Of a DNA stretch of 64,000 nt, positions 1 through 10,639 are shown piece after piece. The first letter of the stretch is position 1. Each line of letters begins with the position of its first letter. The position numbers and the translations under genes are program-made. This DNA comes from Neoceratodus forsteri (taxonomy: Eukaryota > Chordata > Ceratodontiformes > Ceratodontidae), in the NCBI GenBank assembly GCA_016271365.2, contig CM057453.1, forward strand, positions 503,353,001 through 503,417,000, in the 5' to 3' direction. The notes below the pieces were generated by a model. The model did not search any database and was not told the origin of the DNA. It saw nothing but the letters and a program-made list of their open reading frames with translations.

Positions 1-675
1 CCTAGCTTTAACTTGGCCAGCAAGAACCTCTCGCTGATGGTGCAGTTTCACCATCTTTGCCTTACATCTCCTTTGACAGACTTTAGCAGTGCCCTGCTCA
101 GTACCTTTCTTAATCTCTCTCTGCAATACTCTGTACGCGGTGCCCAATTCAGTGTTTTCCTTAAGCTCCTTATCTGGCTGATTCATTAGCCTTGCATTCT
201 CCTCTTTCAATTCCACATTCTCCTCTCACAAACTCTTTTTCTTATTAGTCAAAATGTAATTTAAATAAGACAGCTGTTTCTTATCATATTTTAACCTCTC
301 AATGTCCTCTTTCAACATGCAATTTTCACATTCTGTTTCCTGAGCAGTACAATGCAACAGCCTATTATTGTGGTCATGGAGGGACTGTGCCTCCTCTGCA
401 AGTTTCTTTTCCTTCTGCACTAACTCATGTGCCTGCAAGCTCACCTCTTTTTTTAGAGAGGCATTTTGCTGTTCAGGAGAAGCACTACAGGTGAGTAAAC
501 TGCCTACAGCAGTATATAGGGCTGCAACCAATAAACCCTCTGAATGGTACTTTTTTACTTTTTGCTTGGACACAAGATATTGTTCTGAGATGGCAAGCAG
601 GGGGGTCTTCAGCTGATTTTGCGTCCAGCGTGAAATCAAACCACCCTCCATGGGAGGTGAGGTATTTTGAGACAT
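1..675 (-). pseudogene. coiled-coil Gag-like ORF of an LTR retrotransposon
   Basis: The frame opens with ATG at 675 (MSQNTSPPMEGG) and runs 149 codons to an in-frame TGA at 226-228. The same frame then stays open to the window edge, so the protein continues off the left side. The translation is rich in Lys, Glu, Gln and Leu from about residue 70 onward, as in a long coiled coil. It lies about 370 bp downstream of an LTR and primer-binding-like site on the same strand, the usual place for Gag. I see no protease or reverse transcriptase in the window, so the superfamily is not assigned. The single TGA suggests decay or, less likely, readthrough. Confidence 0.55.
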
Positions 676-1026
676 CCAGTCTCAGTTATGTGCACAGTTC
701 AGACATAAGACACAAAGGGGTTAACACACAAACAAAGAAAGCAGTTGAAAGACTGGAGTAAAATTCTTGGCACTGTTTCCCAACAGTTTTCTGGTCCCCT
801 TTGGGAAACAATAGAGGCAAGGAGGTATGCTGCTACTCACAAAAGGAGTTTACCAGAGGTCTGGTGTGGGTGTGCCACTCCTGGGACCAAAACAGAGCAA
901 GTCTGTAAAAAACAAACAAAAAAAAACCCCACTGTACGTACAGGCAGGTCCAAGTAGGTGAAGTGCACTACTCTGCTTGACATTTAGTTCAAAACAACTC
1001 AAATGGAATCCTCCCTTTGTTCATTC

Positions 1027-1046
1027 CAAGCATGCCACGGGTGCCA
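1027..1046 (-). other. putative primer binding site
   Basis: On the minus strand, one base after the LTR end, the sequence reads TGGCACCCGTGGCATGCTTG. A TGG start next to the LTR is what pairs with the CCA end of a tRNA primer. I could not match it to a particular tRNA. Confidence 0.4.
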
Positions 1047-1047
1047 T

Positions 1048-1549
1048 TGTAATTTGGGCAATAAATCACCCTTCTTAGGTTCCTGTTTGGATCTGCACAA
1101 AGGTAAAGGAAACGACAGACAAGTGGTGTCTACTGCAAAAAGGGATTTATTACTGGTAACAAAGCAGGCTTATAACCAAAACACAGTGAAAATCCACTGG
1201 GGTGCATATCTAAAGTCTTTCTGAGCTTACCTAGCAAAAGCAGCAGTTTCGCCTCTTTTCCAAGAAAAATGCATAATGCAACTGGTCTTATACCCCTGAT
1301 AATTACTATAGCAACTACTAAAAGGACATATAAAAGGCACATTATTGACTAATGGCACATAGCCTGATGTCTTACTAGCCTGGGAACATACACTGAGCTA
1401 GCAGAAGACAAGATATTATGAAACAAAGAGCCTGTATTTTAGTCAAGGTCATTATGGTTACATAAGTAATAGCTATTCTGCACTAAACTTAGAGATAGCA
1501 GCATTTCCTAATAATTATACAGTAGTCCAAAATGTTCCCCGGTGTTACA
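1048..1549 (-). repeat. 5' LTR of minus-strand LTR retrotransposon
   Basis: On the minus strand the segment begins TGTAACACCGGGG at 1549 and ends TTACA at 1048, giving 5-bp terminal inverted repeats (TGTAA/TTACA) and a length of 502 bp. An AATAAA-type signal on the minus strand lies near 1146. The other LTR is outside the window. The LTR sits where the L1 ORF2 frame breaks off, so the element probably inserted into the L1. Confidence 0.55.
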
Positions 1550-1619
1550 TTAGAAACAGCAGTAATGCTTCTTAGCAAATATATCAATACAACAGTAGAA
1601 CTCAGATCCTGACACTTAT

Positions 1620-2140
1620 GCTTATACGATAAGTGCCTGTGCCCTAAGTATTACAGTCTGTGAGGTAGGGGTGCCAGACCATGGATAACACACCGGATCC
1701 AACAAACATTTAACCCCCCCCACGATCCATGTACCCTCCCTGCTCACAATATCTATGGCCAGTTTTTGAAAAAAATCCAGGGTCTTCCATATTTGGGGCA
1801 TATATTGACCCTCTCAGAAAAGTTCTCTTCCCCAGTAGATTGATTTTAACAAGTACATATCTACCTTCCTGATCTACTATCCCAAAATGGTAACCTGCAG
1901 TCCCCGTGGTAACCAGATCAGTGTCTCACGAGCCCTTGATGAGAAGGATGCTGACACCCAAGTACCCCCCATAAAGCTGGTGGTCTTTTGAGCCTCTGAA
2001 GTGGAGAAGTGGGTTTCCTGCAATAGGACTATTTGTCCCCGCAACTTCCATACATAAGCTAAGACTTTCTGCCACTTCAGAATGGATTTGAGACTGTTCA
2101 CATTCCAGGTCACACACTTAATGTCATCCCCCATGCCCAA
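1620..2140 (-). pseudogene. L1 ORF2 apurinic endonuclease, N-terminal fragment
   Basis: From 2140 the minus strand encodes CVTWNVNSLKS and then IVLLQETHF, the first two conserved blocks of the L1 AP-like endonuclease (Asn and Glu metal-site residues). After a frameshift near 1880 it continues with GRYVLVKINLLGK, IYAPN and a degraded GDFN-like block followed by LDPV near 1710-1690. In L1 this domain nicks target DNA to prime reverse transcription. The reverse transcriptase is absent because the LTR element interrupts the frame. Similarity to Tx1/L1 endonuclease is clear, but the exact 3' break is uncertain. Confidence 0.8.
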
Positions 2141-2624
2141 CTATACAAAATGCCATATTGAGGGCAGCTGAGGCAAAAACAAACACCTCTGGAATTTTTT
2201 CCCAACTTTTATAAACAAACAACCTCTATATGCCCCCTGTCCCCCCACCTCCCGTGTAAGCTGACATTCTAACATATCCCAAATAATGGTGTGGACTACG
2301 GCACCAGGCTGATCAGGGCCATGAAACACTACCTCGTGGGTGCTAATTACAGCTATCGAAGGCCCCCCAAGTTAGTCCACATGGACTAACTGACCAGTCC
2401 TTTCAGCCCAATCCGCAGCCATCTCCCCTTCTAGCCAAACCCCCAGCAACATACCCCTTACACAGGCCCCCAGAAAACCCAACTTACTGTCAACCCCCTT
2501 CCCCGCTGAAATTCCCATATAACCAACATTGCCCCCCCCCCAGGGCAGGCCTAGAAAAAAATGCCAGAAACCCCACAATGAACAATTAGCAGAAAATCAG
2601 CAACAAATATATATCATGATATAT
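2141..2624 (-). other. L1 inter-ORF spacer, distal part
   Basis: This C-rich non-coding stretch lies between the V-SINE and L1 ORF2. I see no domain in it. Short frames here are chance. Confidence 0.5.
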
Positions 2625-3068
2625 CAGTGTCAGTGGCTCAGTAGGTAGCACACTCGCCTCTGAGGCCGGGAGATCAGAGGTCTGTGGGTTCAGTTCCCAC
2701 ATCTGGCACTTGGGTTAATATCCCAGTACTGACACTGTAGTGCAGCATGAGAGGGGTGCTGCACTTCTGAGGTGCCGTCTTTTGGATGAGACATTAAACT
2801 GAGGTCCCATCTGCCTGGATTGGTAGTAGTTCAGAGGGATGTTAAAGATCCCATGGCATTTATCAAAAAGAGTAGGGGAATTTCTTCGGTGCCCTGGCCA
2901 AATTTCCCTCATTCACTAAAAATACCACCAACAGCTTAATCTGGTTCAAGGTCAGTTGGCATTCATCTGTATCCCCCTTCCCCAGGTCGTGCCTGAAAAT
3001 AGGCAGGATTTGTCTAGTGCACTTACCTGGTCAACAAAAACTAAATAAAATAAAAAATAAAATAAATC
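2625..3068 (+). mobile_element. V-SINE-like tRNA-derived SINE
   Basis: The head looks tRNA-derived, with an A-box-like TGGCTCAGTAGG near 2633 and a B-box-like GGTTCAGTTCC near 2688, spaced as in a tRNA promoter. The middle holds the conserved block TTTTGGATGAGACATTAAAC near 2780, followed by GATCCCATGGCA and CCTGGCCAAATTT, which I recognise from V-SINEs of fishes, sharks and lungfish. The tail from about 2985 (GTGCACTTACCTGG, then AAATAAAATAAA) matches the 3' end of the L2-like LINE at 27506-29560, its likely source of reverse transcriptase. The element lies inside the L1 spacer. Confidence 0.8.
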
Positions 3069-3574
3069 CATCCTCTCTAACTAGCATAAGGTACACCATA
3101 AGGGATAAAGAGGACCATTTGAAAAACTGCATATCACTAATAACATTAACAATGGCTTAACCAGAATGCCAGCGGTTAATCTAAGTCATTGCTTGGTGGG
3201 GTTGAAACAATGGACACCAAGCTTTAAAAAGAAAATTATATGAGTCTAATAAAGTAGCAAATCACTGGCCTAGACAGGCCATTCTCAGAACATGCGGCAT
3301 GATGCTCCTTGCTCAGCGCTAGTCTCAGTAACCCCACTGGTACCCGTGCCCAGAGGCACAGTTGGGACACCATTGCAAAAAACGGCCAGGGCCTCCCCCA
3401 CACAATTAAGATCGTGTGTCACGAGCACCCGCTTTAGTGGTAGTCCAGACTTTAACATAAAGGCCCTGGAGGCAAACAAATACAGGGACTAGACTTCCTC
3501 ATCACATTTTAGCTTATGAGCCCCAGTAAGAGTACCTCAGAGCGCAATAAACAGGGCCAAATCTTTTTAAGTAC
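3069..3574 (-). other. L1 inter-ORF spacer, proximal part
   Basis: Sequence between L1 ORF1 and the SINE. No convincing coding potential is visible on either strand; the short overlapping frames near 3285-3492 match nothing I recognise. Confidence 0.45.
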
Positions 3575-4443
3575 TCACGCTGGATTTACGCTCTCTTTAC
3601 CCCATCTGTTCTCCTCCTCATTTACCAAGTTCTCCACCACCTTTGGGCATACAAAGAAATGAGGCGCCTGGCCAGGTCTGTCAATGAGTAGGCGGGCTGG
3701 ATAGGCAAACGAGAAAGTCCAGCCCAATTTGTAAAGCCTGGCTTTGATCGGGGTGAACTTCTGGTGGTGAGACTGGAGATCCCTGCTGGAATCCTGGTGC
3801 ACAGACCTTCGAGGAGCCAAATGATATGGGACCCTGTTTCTTCGCTTTCTGCAGGACCACTTCTTTGTTCACAAAACTCAGGTATTTGACCAAACAGTGC
3901 TGTGGTTTCTCTCCAGCTTTGTGTGGCGGGCCCACACGATGCGCCCTCTGAATTTTGAACCCCTCACAGGCCTCTGGCAGATTTAGGTGCTTACCCAGCC
4001 ATGGGTGCAGCTCCTTAGCTGGATTCTGACCCTCGGTGCCCTCGGGTTGATCTATTATATGAATATTTGACCACCGAGAGCGGTTTTCTTGGTCATACAC
4101 CGTAATTAAGAGCTCCAACAGGGCAGATTTGAGCTCACTCCTTTCAGCAGTGACGGCTGATAACAAATCCACCAACTTGCTCACCTGGTGCTGCAGCTCA
4201 GCTATTTGTGTAGTATGTTCCGCTGATGTCTCAGACAGTCCAGTTACAACCCCTTGTAGGTGCGTTAGCTGGGATGTTATGTTCACAAAGCCTGCCTTCA
4301 TTTCACATTTGATGTAGTGTAGAAGGCACCCCCACCAGGGAATTAGCCAGGTCTTCCATGCTGGTTTCATGCCTCTCCAGCGCAGCTGTTTTCAGGGCCT
4401 GCTGTCTACTTCTACTCTCCACCATGCCGTTTGATTTGGTCAT
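3575..4443 (-). pseudogene. L1 ORF1 RNA-binding protein
   Basis: The likely start is the ATG at 4443 (MTKSNGMVES). The frame shifts near 4315, enters a coiled-coil segment (heptads around QIAELQHQVSKL), then an RRM-like block (NIHIIDQPEG) and a C-terminal domain starting with IQRAHRVG. A second frameshift near 3800 leads to the C-terminal piece with FTPIKARLYKLG and YPARL. This order of coiled coil, RRM and CTD is that of the L1 ORF1 nucleic-acid chaperone, which trimerises and coats L1 RNA. At least two frameshifts make it a pseudogene. Confidence 0.8.
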
Positions 4444-4640
4444 TTGCTGTGCTTCAAAGGAGAGCTTCCCCCTGCTTGCTTTTGTGTTTGCTGGTAGCCA
4501 TCACTCTTATTTAGTTAGGCAGTTTGCGATCTGGTTAATTGTCACCCTTAATGCAGCTTTTTAAACAATTTTAAAGTTGGTGTCCCAGGGAGTTCGCTAA
4601 CAGACATCTGCCATGCTTGCCAGCTAGCCACGCCCCCCCC

Positions 4641-5370
4641 CCATAATATTGACTTGTTGAGCATAGGGCTGAGGTTATGCATCTCTTGGTAGGGCTAACC
4701 TTGTATGAAACTGTGAAACAGCTTGTGAATATTTACTGCTCACATTAGGACAGCTTATCTTTAAACCCACAAACTGCCATACACCAAGGTACTTTCTTAT
4801 TTAGAAGACTTTTTAACATTATATACTATGATTTCTTAGCCTATTTTAACTTGGGGTTTAAAATCAGTTATTTTCAACAGTATACACTAACACACACAGG
4901 TAATATCTTAATTTAATTAGCTGTGTTCTGTGGTTTCTCTCAGATTAAGAGTTATTTATTCTGCAGCTTTGACCTTGAAATGCTTTCCCTTTGGATGGGA
5001 CTGCCTGTTTTATAAGTTCTTTCAAGAAGGGAGTTGTCTAGTCTGTGACATTTGACCTTGAAATGCTTTTCCTTGATAGTAGTCAGCCCGTGTTCTCTAT
5101 ATGGTTTTGAGTTGACTTTTAAATGAATGTTTTTGGCCAATGGGATTTTTTACAACTTTTTTGTTGCTTTTTTTTATGTAGGATCTGTTCTTTAATAGAA
5201 TGCATTCTTCCAAAACAACTGGCATTAGCTTCCGATGAAGGGCTGTATGTAGTCTGAAAGCTTAAGCACCTGTTTTCTTTTGTAACATCTATGTTGGTCC
5301 AATGAAAGGTAACAAATCATCTTTTTTTCTGGATATTTTGTTACAAGGACCAATACAGCAACAAAAATAT
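4641..5370 (+). mobile_element. Penelope-like element 3' end
   Basis: This AT-rich non-coding stretch contains a near-duplicated segment (TTTGACCTTGAAATGCTTT near 4968 and again near 5050). It ends with the pattern CCGATGAAGGGCT...GAAAGCTTAAGCACC and TTGGTCCAATGAAAGGTA. That pattern resembles the hammerhead-bearing termini of vertebrate Penelope-like elements. It adjoins the truncated Gag of Gypsy-A. No reverse transcriptase of this element is present. Confidence 0.55.
5232..5262 (+). ncRNA. hammerhead-ribozyme-like core (degraded)
   Basis: The core reads CCGATGA, then a stem II candidate GGCT/AGTC closed by a GTATGT loop, then GAAAGC. The canonical hammerhead core is CUGAUGA, stem II, GAAA. 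One core base differs (U to C at the second position), which should cripple cleavage. Penelope-like elements are known to carry hammerhead motifs in their terminal repeats. Confidence 0.5.
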
Positions 5371-5387
5371 TTTTATCTGAAAGAGTG

Positions 5388-6040
5388 TGGGAGCATAAAA
5401 ATTCAGAGAGTGGCCAGAGAACCTGGCATCTGGGGTAGAAACCTAATTGTGGAAACCGAGAAGGACTTACAAGCTATAACTTTACCTGCCATGGTGACAC
5501 CTGAGGGGTCTCAAGAGATCTGGGTGGTAGTAAGCACAGGGTGTCTTGTCAGTCCCAAACCCCCTTCACCATGCCCAAATCCTGGGGGAGATTTTAAGAC
5601 CAAACTAGAACTTTTGCTAGCTTATTGAGGGGAAACCCTTAATGACGTGCAGACCTTGTTGCCTCCCCAGGCAGCCTCTGAAGAATCTGGGTTAGCTCAC
5701 CTAGCTGGTTCAGACTGTTATCGAGGCCTAAGACGTTTTTGGGCATCATGCCTACTACTGCTGGAGAAGATGATTATGAAACTTGGATCAATTATGCTGT
5801 CCCAATGCTACAGGAATGGCAGTGTTCTGAAGCAGAAAAACATAAAGGTTGGTAGAGCATTTGAAAGGGCCAGCCTTGGATGCTATCCAGTCCTTGCATG
5901 CCACAGACATAGAGGCCAAATTAGATGAATGTCTTGTCACCCTAGACAGTGTATTTGGGAGTATAGAATCTTGTGATGACTTGTTTTTGAAGTTTAAGAC
6001 CACCAAACAGCATCAGGGGAGCCCCTCTCCACTTACCTAC
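5388..6040 (+). pseudogene. PNMA-like Gag, N-terminal and capsid part
   Basis: Two frames give recognisable pieces. Near 5420-5540 GRNLIVETEKDLQAITLP followed by EIWVVV resembles the end of the PNMA N-terminal RRM-like domain. From about 5755 GEDDYETWINYAVPML, then EWQCSEAEK, LKGPALDAIQSL, LDSVFGS and LFLKFKTTKQ match the capsid-like core of PNMA-family Gag. Mammalian PNMA genes descend from Ty3/gypsy gag. In the element this protein would build the particle. The frame shifts near 5850 and is then broken by a Penelope-like insertion. The first third of the N-terminal domain is missing. Confidence 0.7.
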
Positions 6041-7566
6041 ATAGACTTGAGAGAGATTTACAGAAAGTATATCAAAAGGGTGGGTTAGAGAATTTAGACC
6101 CTGCTAGTTTTATGGTTACAATGGATGTAGAAGTGCTATATTCTAACATCCCTCATGGTGGAGCGCTGGATGCGCAAGCCGTTGTTTTTAAATAAGAGGG
6201 AAGCAGAAGTTAAACCCAGCACTGAATTTTTAGTAAAGATGATGGATAATGTCCTAAAGGATAAAGTTTTTGTATTTAACAAACAAGTGTTCCTACAAGT
6301 AAAAGGAACTGCAATGGGGTGGCCTGTGCACCTTCTATAGCAAATTTGTATATGGGAGCTGGGGAACTAAAGTATGTGCTGGATGAAGGACAAAATCCTT
6401 TGTTTGCTAAAATTTAGCTTTGGAAACATTACATAGACGACTTATTTATTTGGAATCGGAGTAGTATGGAACTAGCTGAGTTTAAAATGTATTTAGAAAG
6501 TACAGATAAGAACCTCAAATTCACATATCAGGCATCGAAAGAGGAAGTGTGTTTTTTAGATTTAAAGATTTATATGAAAAATGAAAGCGAGGTGACCACA
6601 AGTATATATAGAAAAACCTACAGATGGATATATGCTGTTAAGGGCGGAAAGCTGCCACCCCAGACATGTGACCAGAAATTTGCCAAAATGGCAATTTTTT
6701 CAGATAAAAAGAAATGGTGGTGATGAAATCAGTTATATGAAAGGGGCAGCAGAATTAAGAGTAAGGTTAGAACAGCGTGGTTATGGCCAGAAAAGTATTG
6801 AAGAAGGTATGCAAGCAGCAGCAGTTAAAGATAGAGAAGATTTGTTAAAAGGAAGTACTTTTCAGTCTAGAAGTAATAAAGAGAATGAGAGATTCAGTTT
6901 TGTGATGCCTTATTCAGTCCATTCAAGTAAGATAGAAGGCATTTTAAAATCACATTGGCACATATTGCAGTGACCCTGGATTAGGGGACATTGTTGAAGT
7001 CCCACCACGGATGGCCTATAGAAAGGCACCAACAATAGGAGATAGGTTATGCCATGGCCATTTTGAAGAAAGAAGAAACGAAAGTGGTTATCAAAGAAGT
7101 GTGGGCTGCTTTCCTTGTAGGAATTGCAATTGCTGTTTACATATTAAGACAGGGAAAGAATTTGAGGATAATAACACAGATCGCCTTTTTGAAATAAGAC
7201 AACTGATTACATGTTATACAGCTGGGATCATCTACCTAGCAGTTTGTAAATGTAATGCATTTTATATTAGGAAAACAGTAAGACATTTAAGAACAAGGGT
7301 GAAAGAACATGTTAGGGCTATTGATAAAAATTAGGCTACTTATGCTACAGCTGTGCACATCGTGAAAACAAAGGACAAAAAAAGAGCATGAGTTCAAGTT
7401 CATGGGTATTGACAAAGTGTGCCAGAAACCAAGGGGAGGGAATTTCAACGACTTGTTAAAAAGAGAAGCATTTTGGATAATTAACTTAAATACTTCAAAG
7501 AAATGGGGTTTACATAGTGGTTTTGAATTGAAACCTTTTTTAAAACAATGTAGAAATACATTTTAA
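6041..7566 (+). pseudogene. Penelope-like reverse transcriptase with GIY-YIG endonuclease
   Basis: The reverse transcriptase starts partway in, with TMDVEVLYSNIPH near 6119 (first catalytic Asp), then LQVKGTAMGWPV near 6294, HYIDDLFIW near 6427 (catalytic YIDD) and FLDLKIY. A linker leads to a Cys-rich segment (CFPCRNCNCC near 7110) and a GIY-YIG nuclease, IIYLAVCKCNAFYIRKT near 7231, followed by a C-terminal KREAFWI...GLHSGFEL block ending near 7566. The Gly of YIG is replaced by Arg (YIR). Several frameshifts and stops break the frame. These enzymes nick DNA and copy RNA at the site. Confidence 0.85.
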
Positions 7567-8200
7567 AGGTACTGACTCAGCTTTATGAAGTATTGATATA
7601 TATGATAGCTTCTTTTGCTGGAGTTATCATGTGATAGTGAATAGCACTTTACAATTATGTATTTCTTAGTTCCATGTTATTTATGACCATTTAGGCTTAG
7701 TCCATGCCACTATTAGCATTTGGGTTTTCCATTTTCATTGTTACATTTGTGCTTATTCTATATTATATTTAACTATCTCCCCCCCCCCCAATTCTTCTTG
7801 TTTGAATATTTATTGATTCATCTTTGGTATTAGCCTCTAGTTTGTCTTATATTTATTGTGTTTATCTTAAAGAGTTGTTTTACTAATTGACCTCTAAAGT
7901 ATGGTGGTCCATTAGTATCGAAGTGTATTTTTAACACAAAGAAGGTACTACATCTTTAAGTCTTAGCCATTTGTATGTGTTAGTAATGATGCATTAATAA
8001 GATGACATCATAATGACGTGATTTGAAAATGGTATTTTAGAGCCACTGTTTCAAATGATGTTAGCCTTTGAGAAAGGATGGACATATCCGAAATGTGTCA
8101 GGCTGATGCCTCTGTTTTTGTAAAATAAACTTTTATTTTTTTACTGAGACTGGTGTCCCTGTTAGTGGTTGGATTATGTGTGCTGTGCTCCCCAAGTTTT
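6041..8200 (+). mobile_element. Penelope-like element nested in Gypsy-A gag
   Basis: This is a 5'-truncated element with reverse transcriptase, a GIY-YIG endonuclease and a roughly 630-bp 3' UTR ending near 8200. The UTR contains a conserved stretch (GAAAGGATGGACATATCCGA near 8072, then GTGTCAGGCTGATGCCTC) and an AATAAA-containing end. Gag sequence lies on both sides. The boundaries are estimated from where Gag similarity stops and resumes. Confidence 0.8.
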
Positions 8201-8890
8201 TGTTTGTGGGATAGAGTCTAAAGACCTGAACAAGGTGTAAATAGAACAAGTATTGAAGGCTGTCTGATTTTAAGAGTTACTTTTGTTAAAGTTACACTTA
8301 AAAGATAGACTGGTTGATCCACCCTCCCACCGAGTCCTACTGTGGGAGGGTAGAAAAGTGGAGGAACAAGATGAACAATGAGGACCCCCACCTGCTGCCA
8401 GTGCCCAAATGTCAGACAGTAAGGTCCCCTTGAGGTCACAGAGCTCCAGAGACTGATTCAAGTTGACTGAGCTAAAGAAAATGGTAGGGCACTCTATGAT
8501 CACCAAGCCCTGCCTGGGGGGTCTCCCATGGACCTCCTTAGCTGGAACCCCTCAACAGTCAGCACATAGAACCGATGTTTACTGCTGCCAGTGTGGGGAG
8601 GTTGGGCACGTCCAACAGCTGTGTCAGTCCAAAAGCAATTTTCAGAGGGTGAAGATCGATTAATCTGAGAGAAACTGGCCACAAGCACCACCAGACCATT
8701 AAACCTCTGCAGTCCCCAATAGAGGAGTGCTCTGGGGCCCTAGGAACAAGTTGCTCACCAAGCATCAGTGCTAAAGCTACTGTCTTTGTCAAAGCCAAAA
8801 CATCAAATGCTAAAGCTCAAGTTTCAAGAAACTGAGACAAGATTGTAGGGCCTACTGCAGATGTGGAAGCTCGAGTGGATGGACAGCCCA
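8201..8890 (+). pseudogene. Gypsy-A Gag C-terminus with CCHC zinc knuckle
   Basis: After the Penelope-like insertion, degraded Gag resumes. At about 8583 the frame encodes CCQCGEVGHVQQLC, which fits the C-x2-C-x4-H-x4-C nucleocapsid knuckle that binds RNA. The flanking Gag has stops in all frames. It leads directly into the protease region. Confidence 0.75.
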
Positions 8891-9600
8891 CCTGAGTGCT
8901 ACTGGATAGTGGCTCCCAAGTCTCTATGGTGTTCAAAGAATGTCATGATAAGTATCTGTCTCAAAAAAAGTTGGGGTCTTTGGAAGGCTTAGATGTGTGG
9001 GGTCTCAGTGAAGCTTCATACCCTCATTTAGGCCTGATTCATATCTGTATCTCCTTCCTAGTGAACATTGCTGGAGCTCCTATTGCTGTGGAGACATGTG
9101 CCCCGTTGTGCCCACAAACAAGCATCTATGATGAGATTCCAATTATTGCAGGAACCCATGCCCATATGTCCCACTGCCTAGGTCAGCTGTGCAAAGAGTT
9201 TGAGACACAACAAATGCGTCAGTGCCCCTCCATGGACTTGTTAGGCAAGTCTACAATTGCAAAGTCACTGTCCCACCTGAGGCTGAGGCTGTAGGGACTG
9301 TGTGTATCATCAAAAACATTCAGAAGTGGTGTCACCCCCAAAGCAGAGTGTCCACTGGAGTAGTGCGACTCAAGGGACCTTGTCATAATCAGCTGCTGAT
9401 GTTGGATAACCCAGAGGAAGCTGGTTTGCCAGAGAGGTTCATAGTCAAACCCAGTATACTGCCAGCTAAAGCCCAGGCTTATGTCAGATGTGTAACTGTA
9501 CATGTGAGAAATGTAACCGACTGACCAGTGACCATCCAAAGAGGCCAGACACTTGCCCAGGTCCATTCTGCTGATCTGGCAGTACAGCCACACAAGACAG
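8891..9600 (+). pseudogene. Gypsy-A aspartic protease and linker
   Basis: VLLDSGSQVSMVF near 8894 carries the aspartic-protease active site (D-S-G, equivalent to DTG) of retroelement proteases, which cut Gag-Pol. A downstream frame (9222-9580) holds the conserved spacer found between protease and RT in vertebrate gypsy elements, ending HVRNVTD and QRGQTLAQVHSADL. A stop separates the two frames. Confidence 0.7.
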
Positions 9601-9718
9601 AGAGAGAACCTGACTCCCAAACAATTAGATCCTGCATTGCTCAAGATCAGAGATCCCTCTTTACCCATAGAATGGTGGAACAAAATCCAGAAGTTGGCAT
9701 GGTGAACAAGTTTTCTCC

Positions 9719-10573
9719 TTGAAAGAATTGAATGTAAGGTATTCCAGGGGTACAGAACACCACATTCAGGTCATGGATGAGAGGCCCTGTCAGGAAAGGT
9801 TGAGATGGCTGGCTCTAGCTGATACAGTTGATGAACGGAAGCACTTGCAAGAGATGCTGGATGCAGGCTTCATTCAAGAATCTAGGAGCCCCTACGCTTC
9901 ACCCATTGTAGTTGTCAGAAAGAAGAGTGGGGCTGTCAGGATGTGTGTAGACTACTGAACACTAAAAACAACTGTACCTGACCAATACACTATGGAACGA
10001 GTTCAAGATGCTCTACATTGTCTGAATGGAAGTCGATAGTTCAGCATGATGGATTTGAGATCCTGCTACTATCAGATCCCCATGGCTGAGCAAGATCAAG
10101 AAAAGACTTGTGTTCATCTGCCCCCTGGGGTTCTTTGAGTTCCTCTGAATGCCACACGGGATCTCAGGGTGCCAACCACCTTTCAACGGCTAATGAAGAG
10201 AGCTGTGGGTGACATGAACTTATTAGAATGTTTTGTGTACTTGGATAATATTATCATGTTTGGGAAGACCCTGGAAGAACATGAAGCCCAGTTGTTCAAA
10301 GTGCTGGATCAACTGATGGAGTAAGGTCTCAAGCTGTCTGTCAACAAGTGCCAGTTCTTCAGGACCTCCTTCAAGTGTGTGGGTCACATTGTGTCCCAAG
10401 ATGGCATTAGTACTAATCCTGAATATGTCCAGGCCATTGCCATCTTGCCTAAACCCACCCGGATGAGAGAACTGCAGAGTTTCTTGGGCTTTGCCAGTTA
10501 TTACTGCAGGTTTATAAAAGATTTCATTAAGATTGACAAGCCTCTGCAAGACCTAACCCAAGAGCATCCCTAG
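9719..10573 (+). pseudogene. Gypsy-A reverse transcriptase
   Basis: Blocks in order are MLDAGFIQESRSPYASPIVV near 9855, RMCVDY, a SMMDLRSCYYQI-like block near 10045, FQRLMKRA, VYLDNIIMFGK near 10238 and the thumb block LQSFLGFASYYCRFI near 10473. These are RT domains of Ty3/gypsy. The catalytic YLDD is YLDN here, and stops occur near 9957, 10038 and 10322, so the enzyme is dead. Confidence 0.85.
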
Positions 10574-10639
10574 CAGCCATCACAGTCCACTACCGCAAAT
10601 GTTTATTATAGAGTGCATGAACCATTTGGGCCCAGAGGG

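Larger units (their letters stand above)
1550..4640 (-). mobile_element. L1 (Tx1-like) LINE, 5' half
   Basis: This is the 5' part of a non-LTR retrotransposon on the minus strand. It has a 5' UTR starting with a C-rich/G-rich run near 4640, a decayed ORF1 (4443-3575), a long inter-ORF spacer and the endonuclease start of ORF2 (2140-1620). A V-SINE interrupts the spacer and the LTR element at 1-1549 replaces the rest of ORF2. Both ORFs carry frameshifts, so this copy is inactive. Confidence 0.8.

Noticed and set aside
2625..2710. A genuine tRNA gene
   Set aside because: It has A- and B-box-like words but continues into the V-SINE core and LINE-like tail, and the cloverleaf is degraded.
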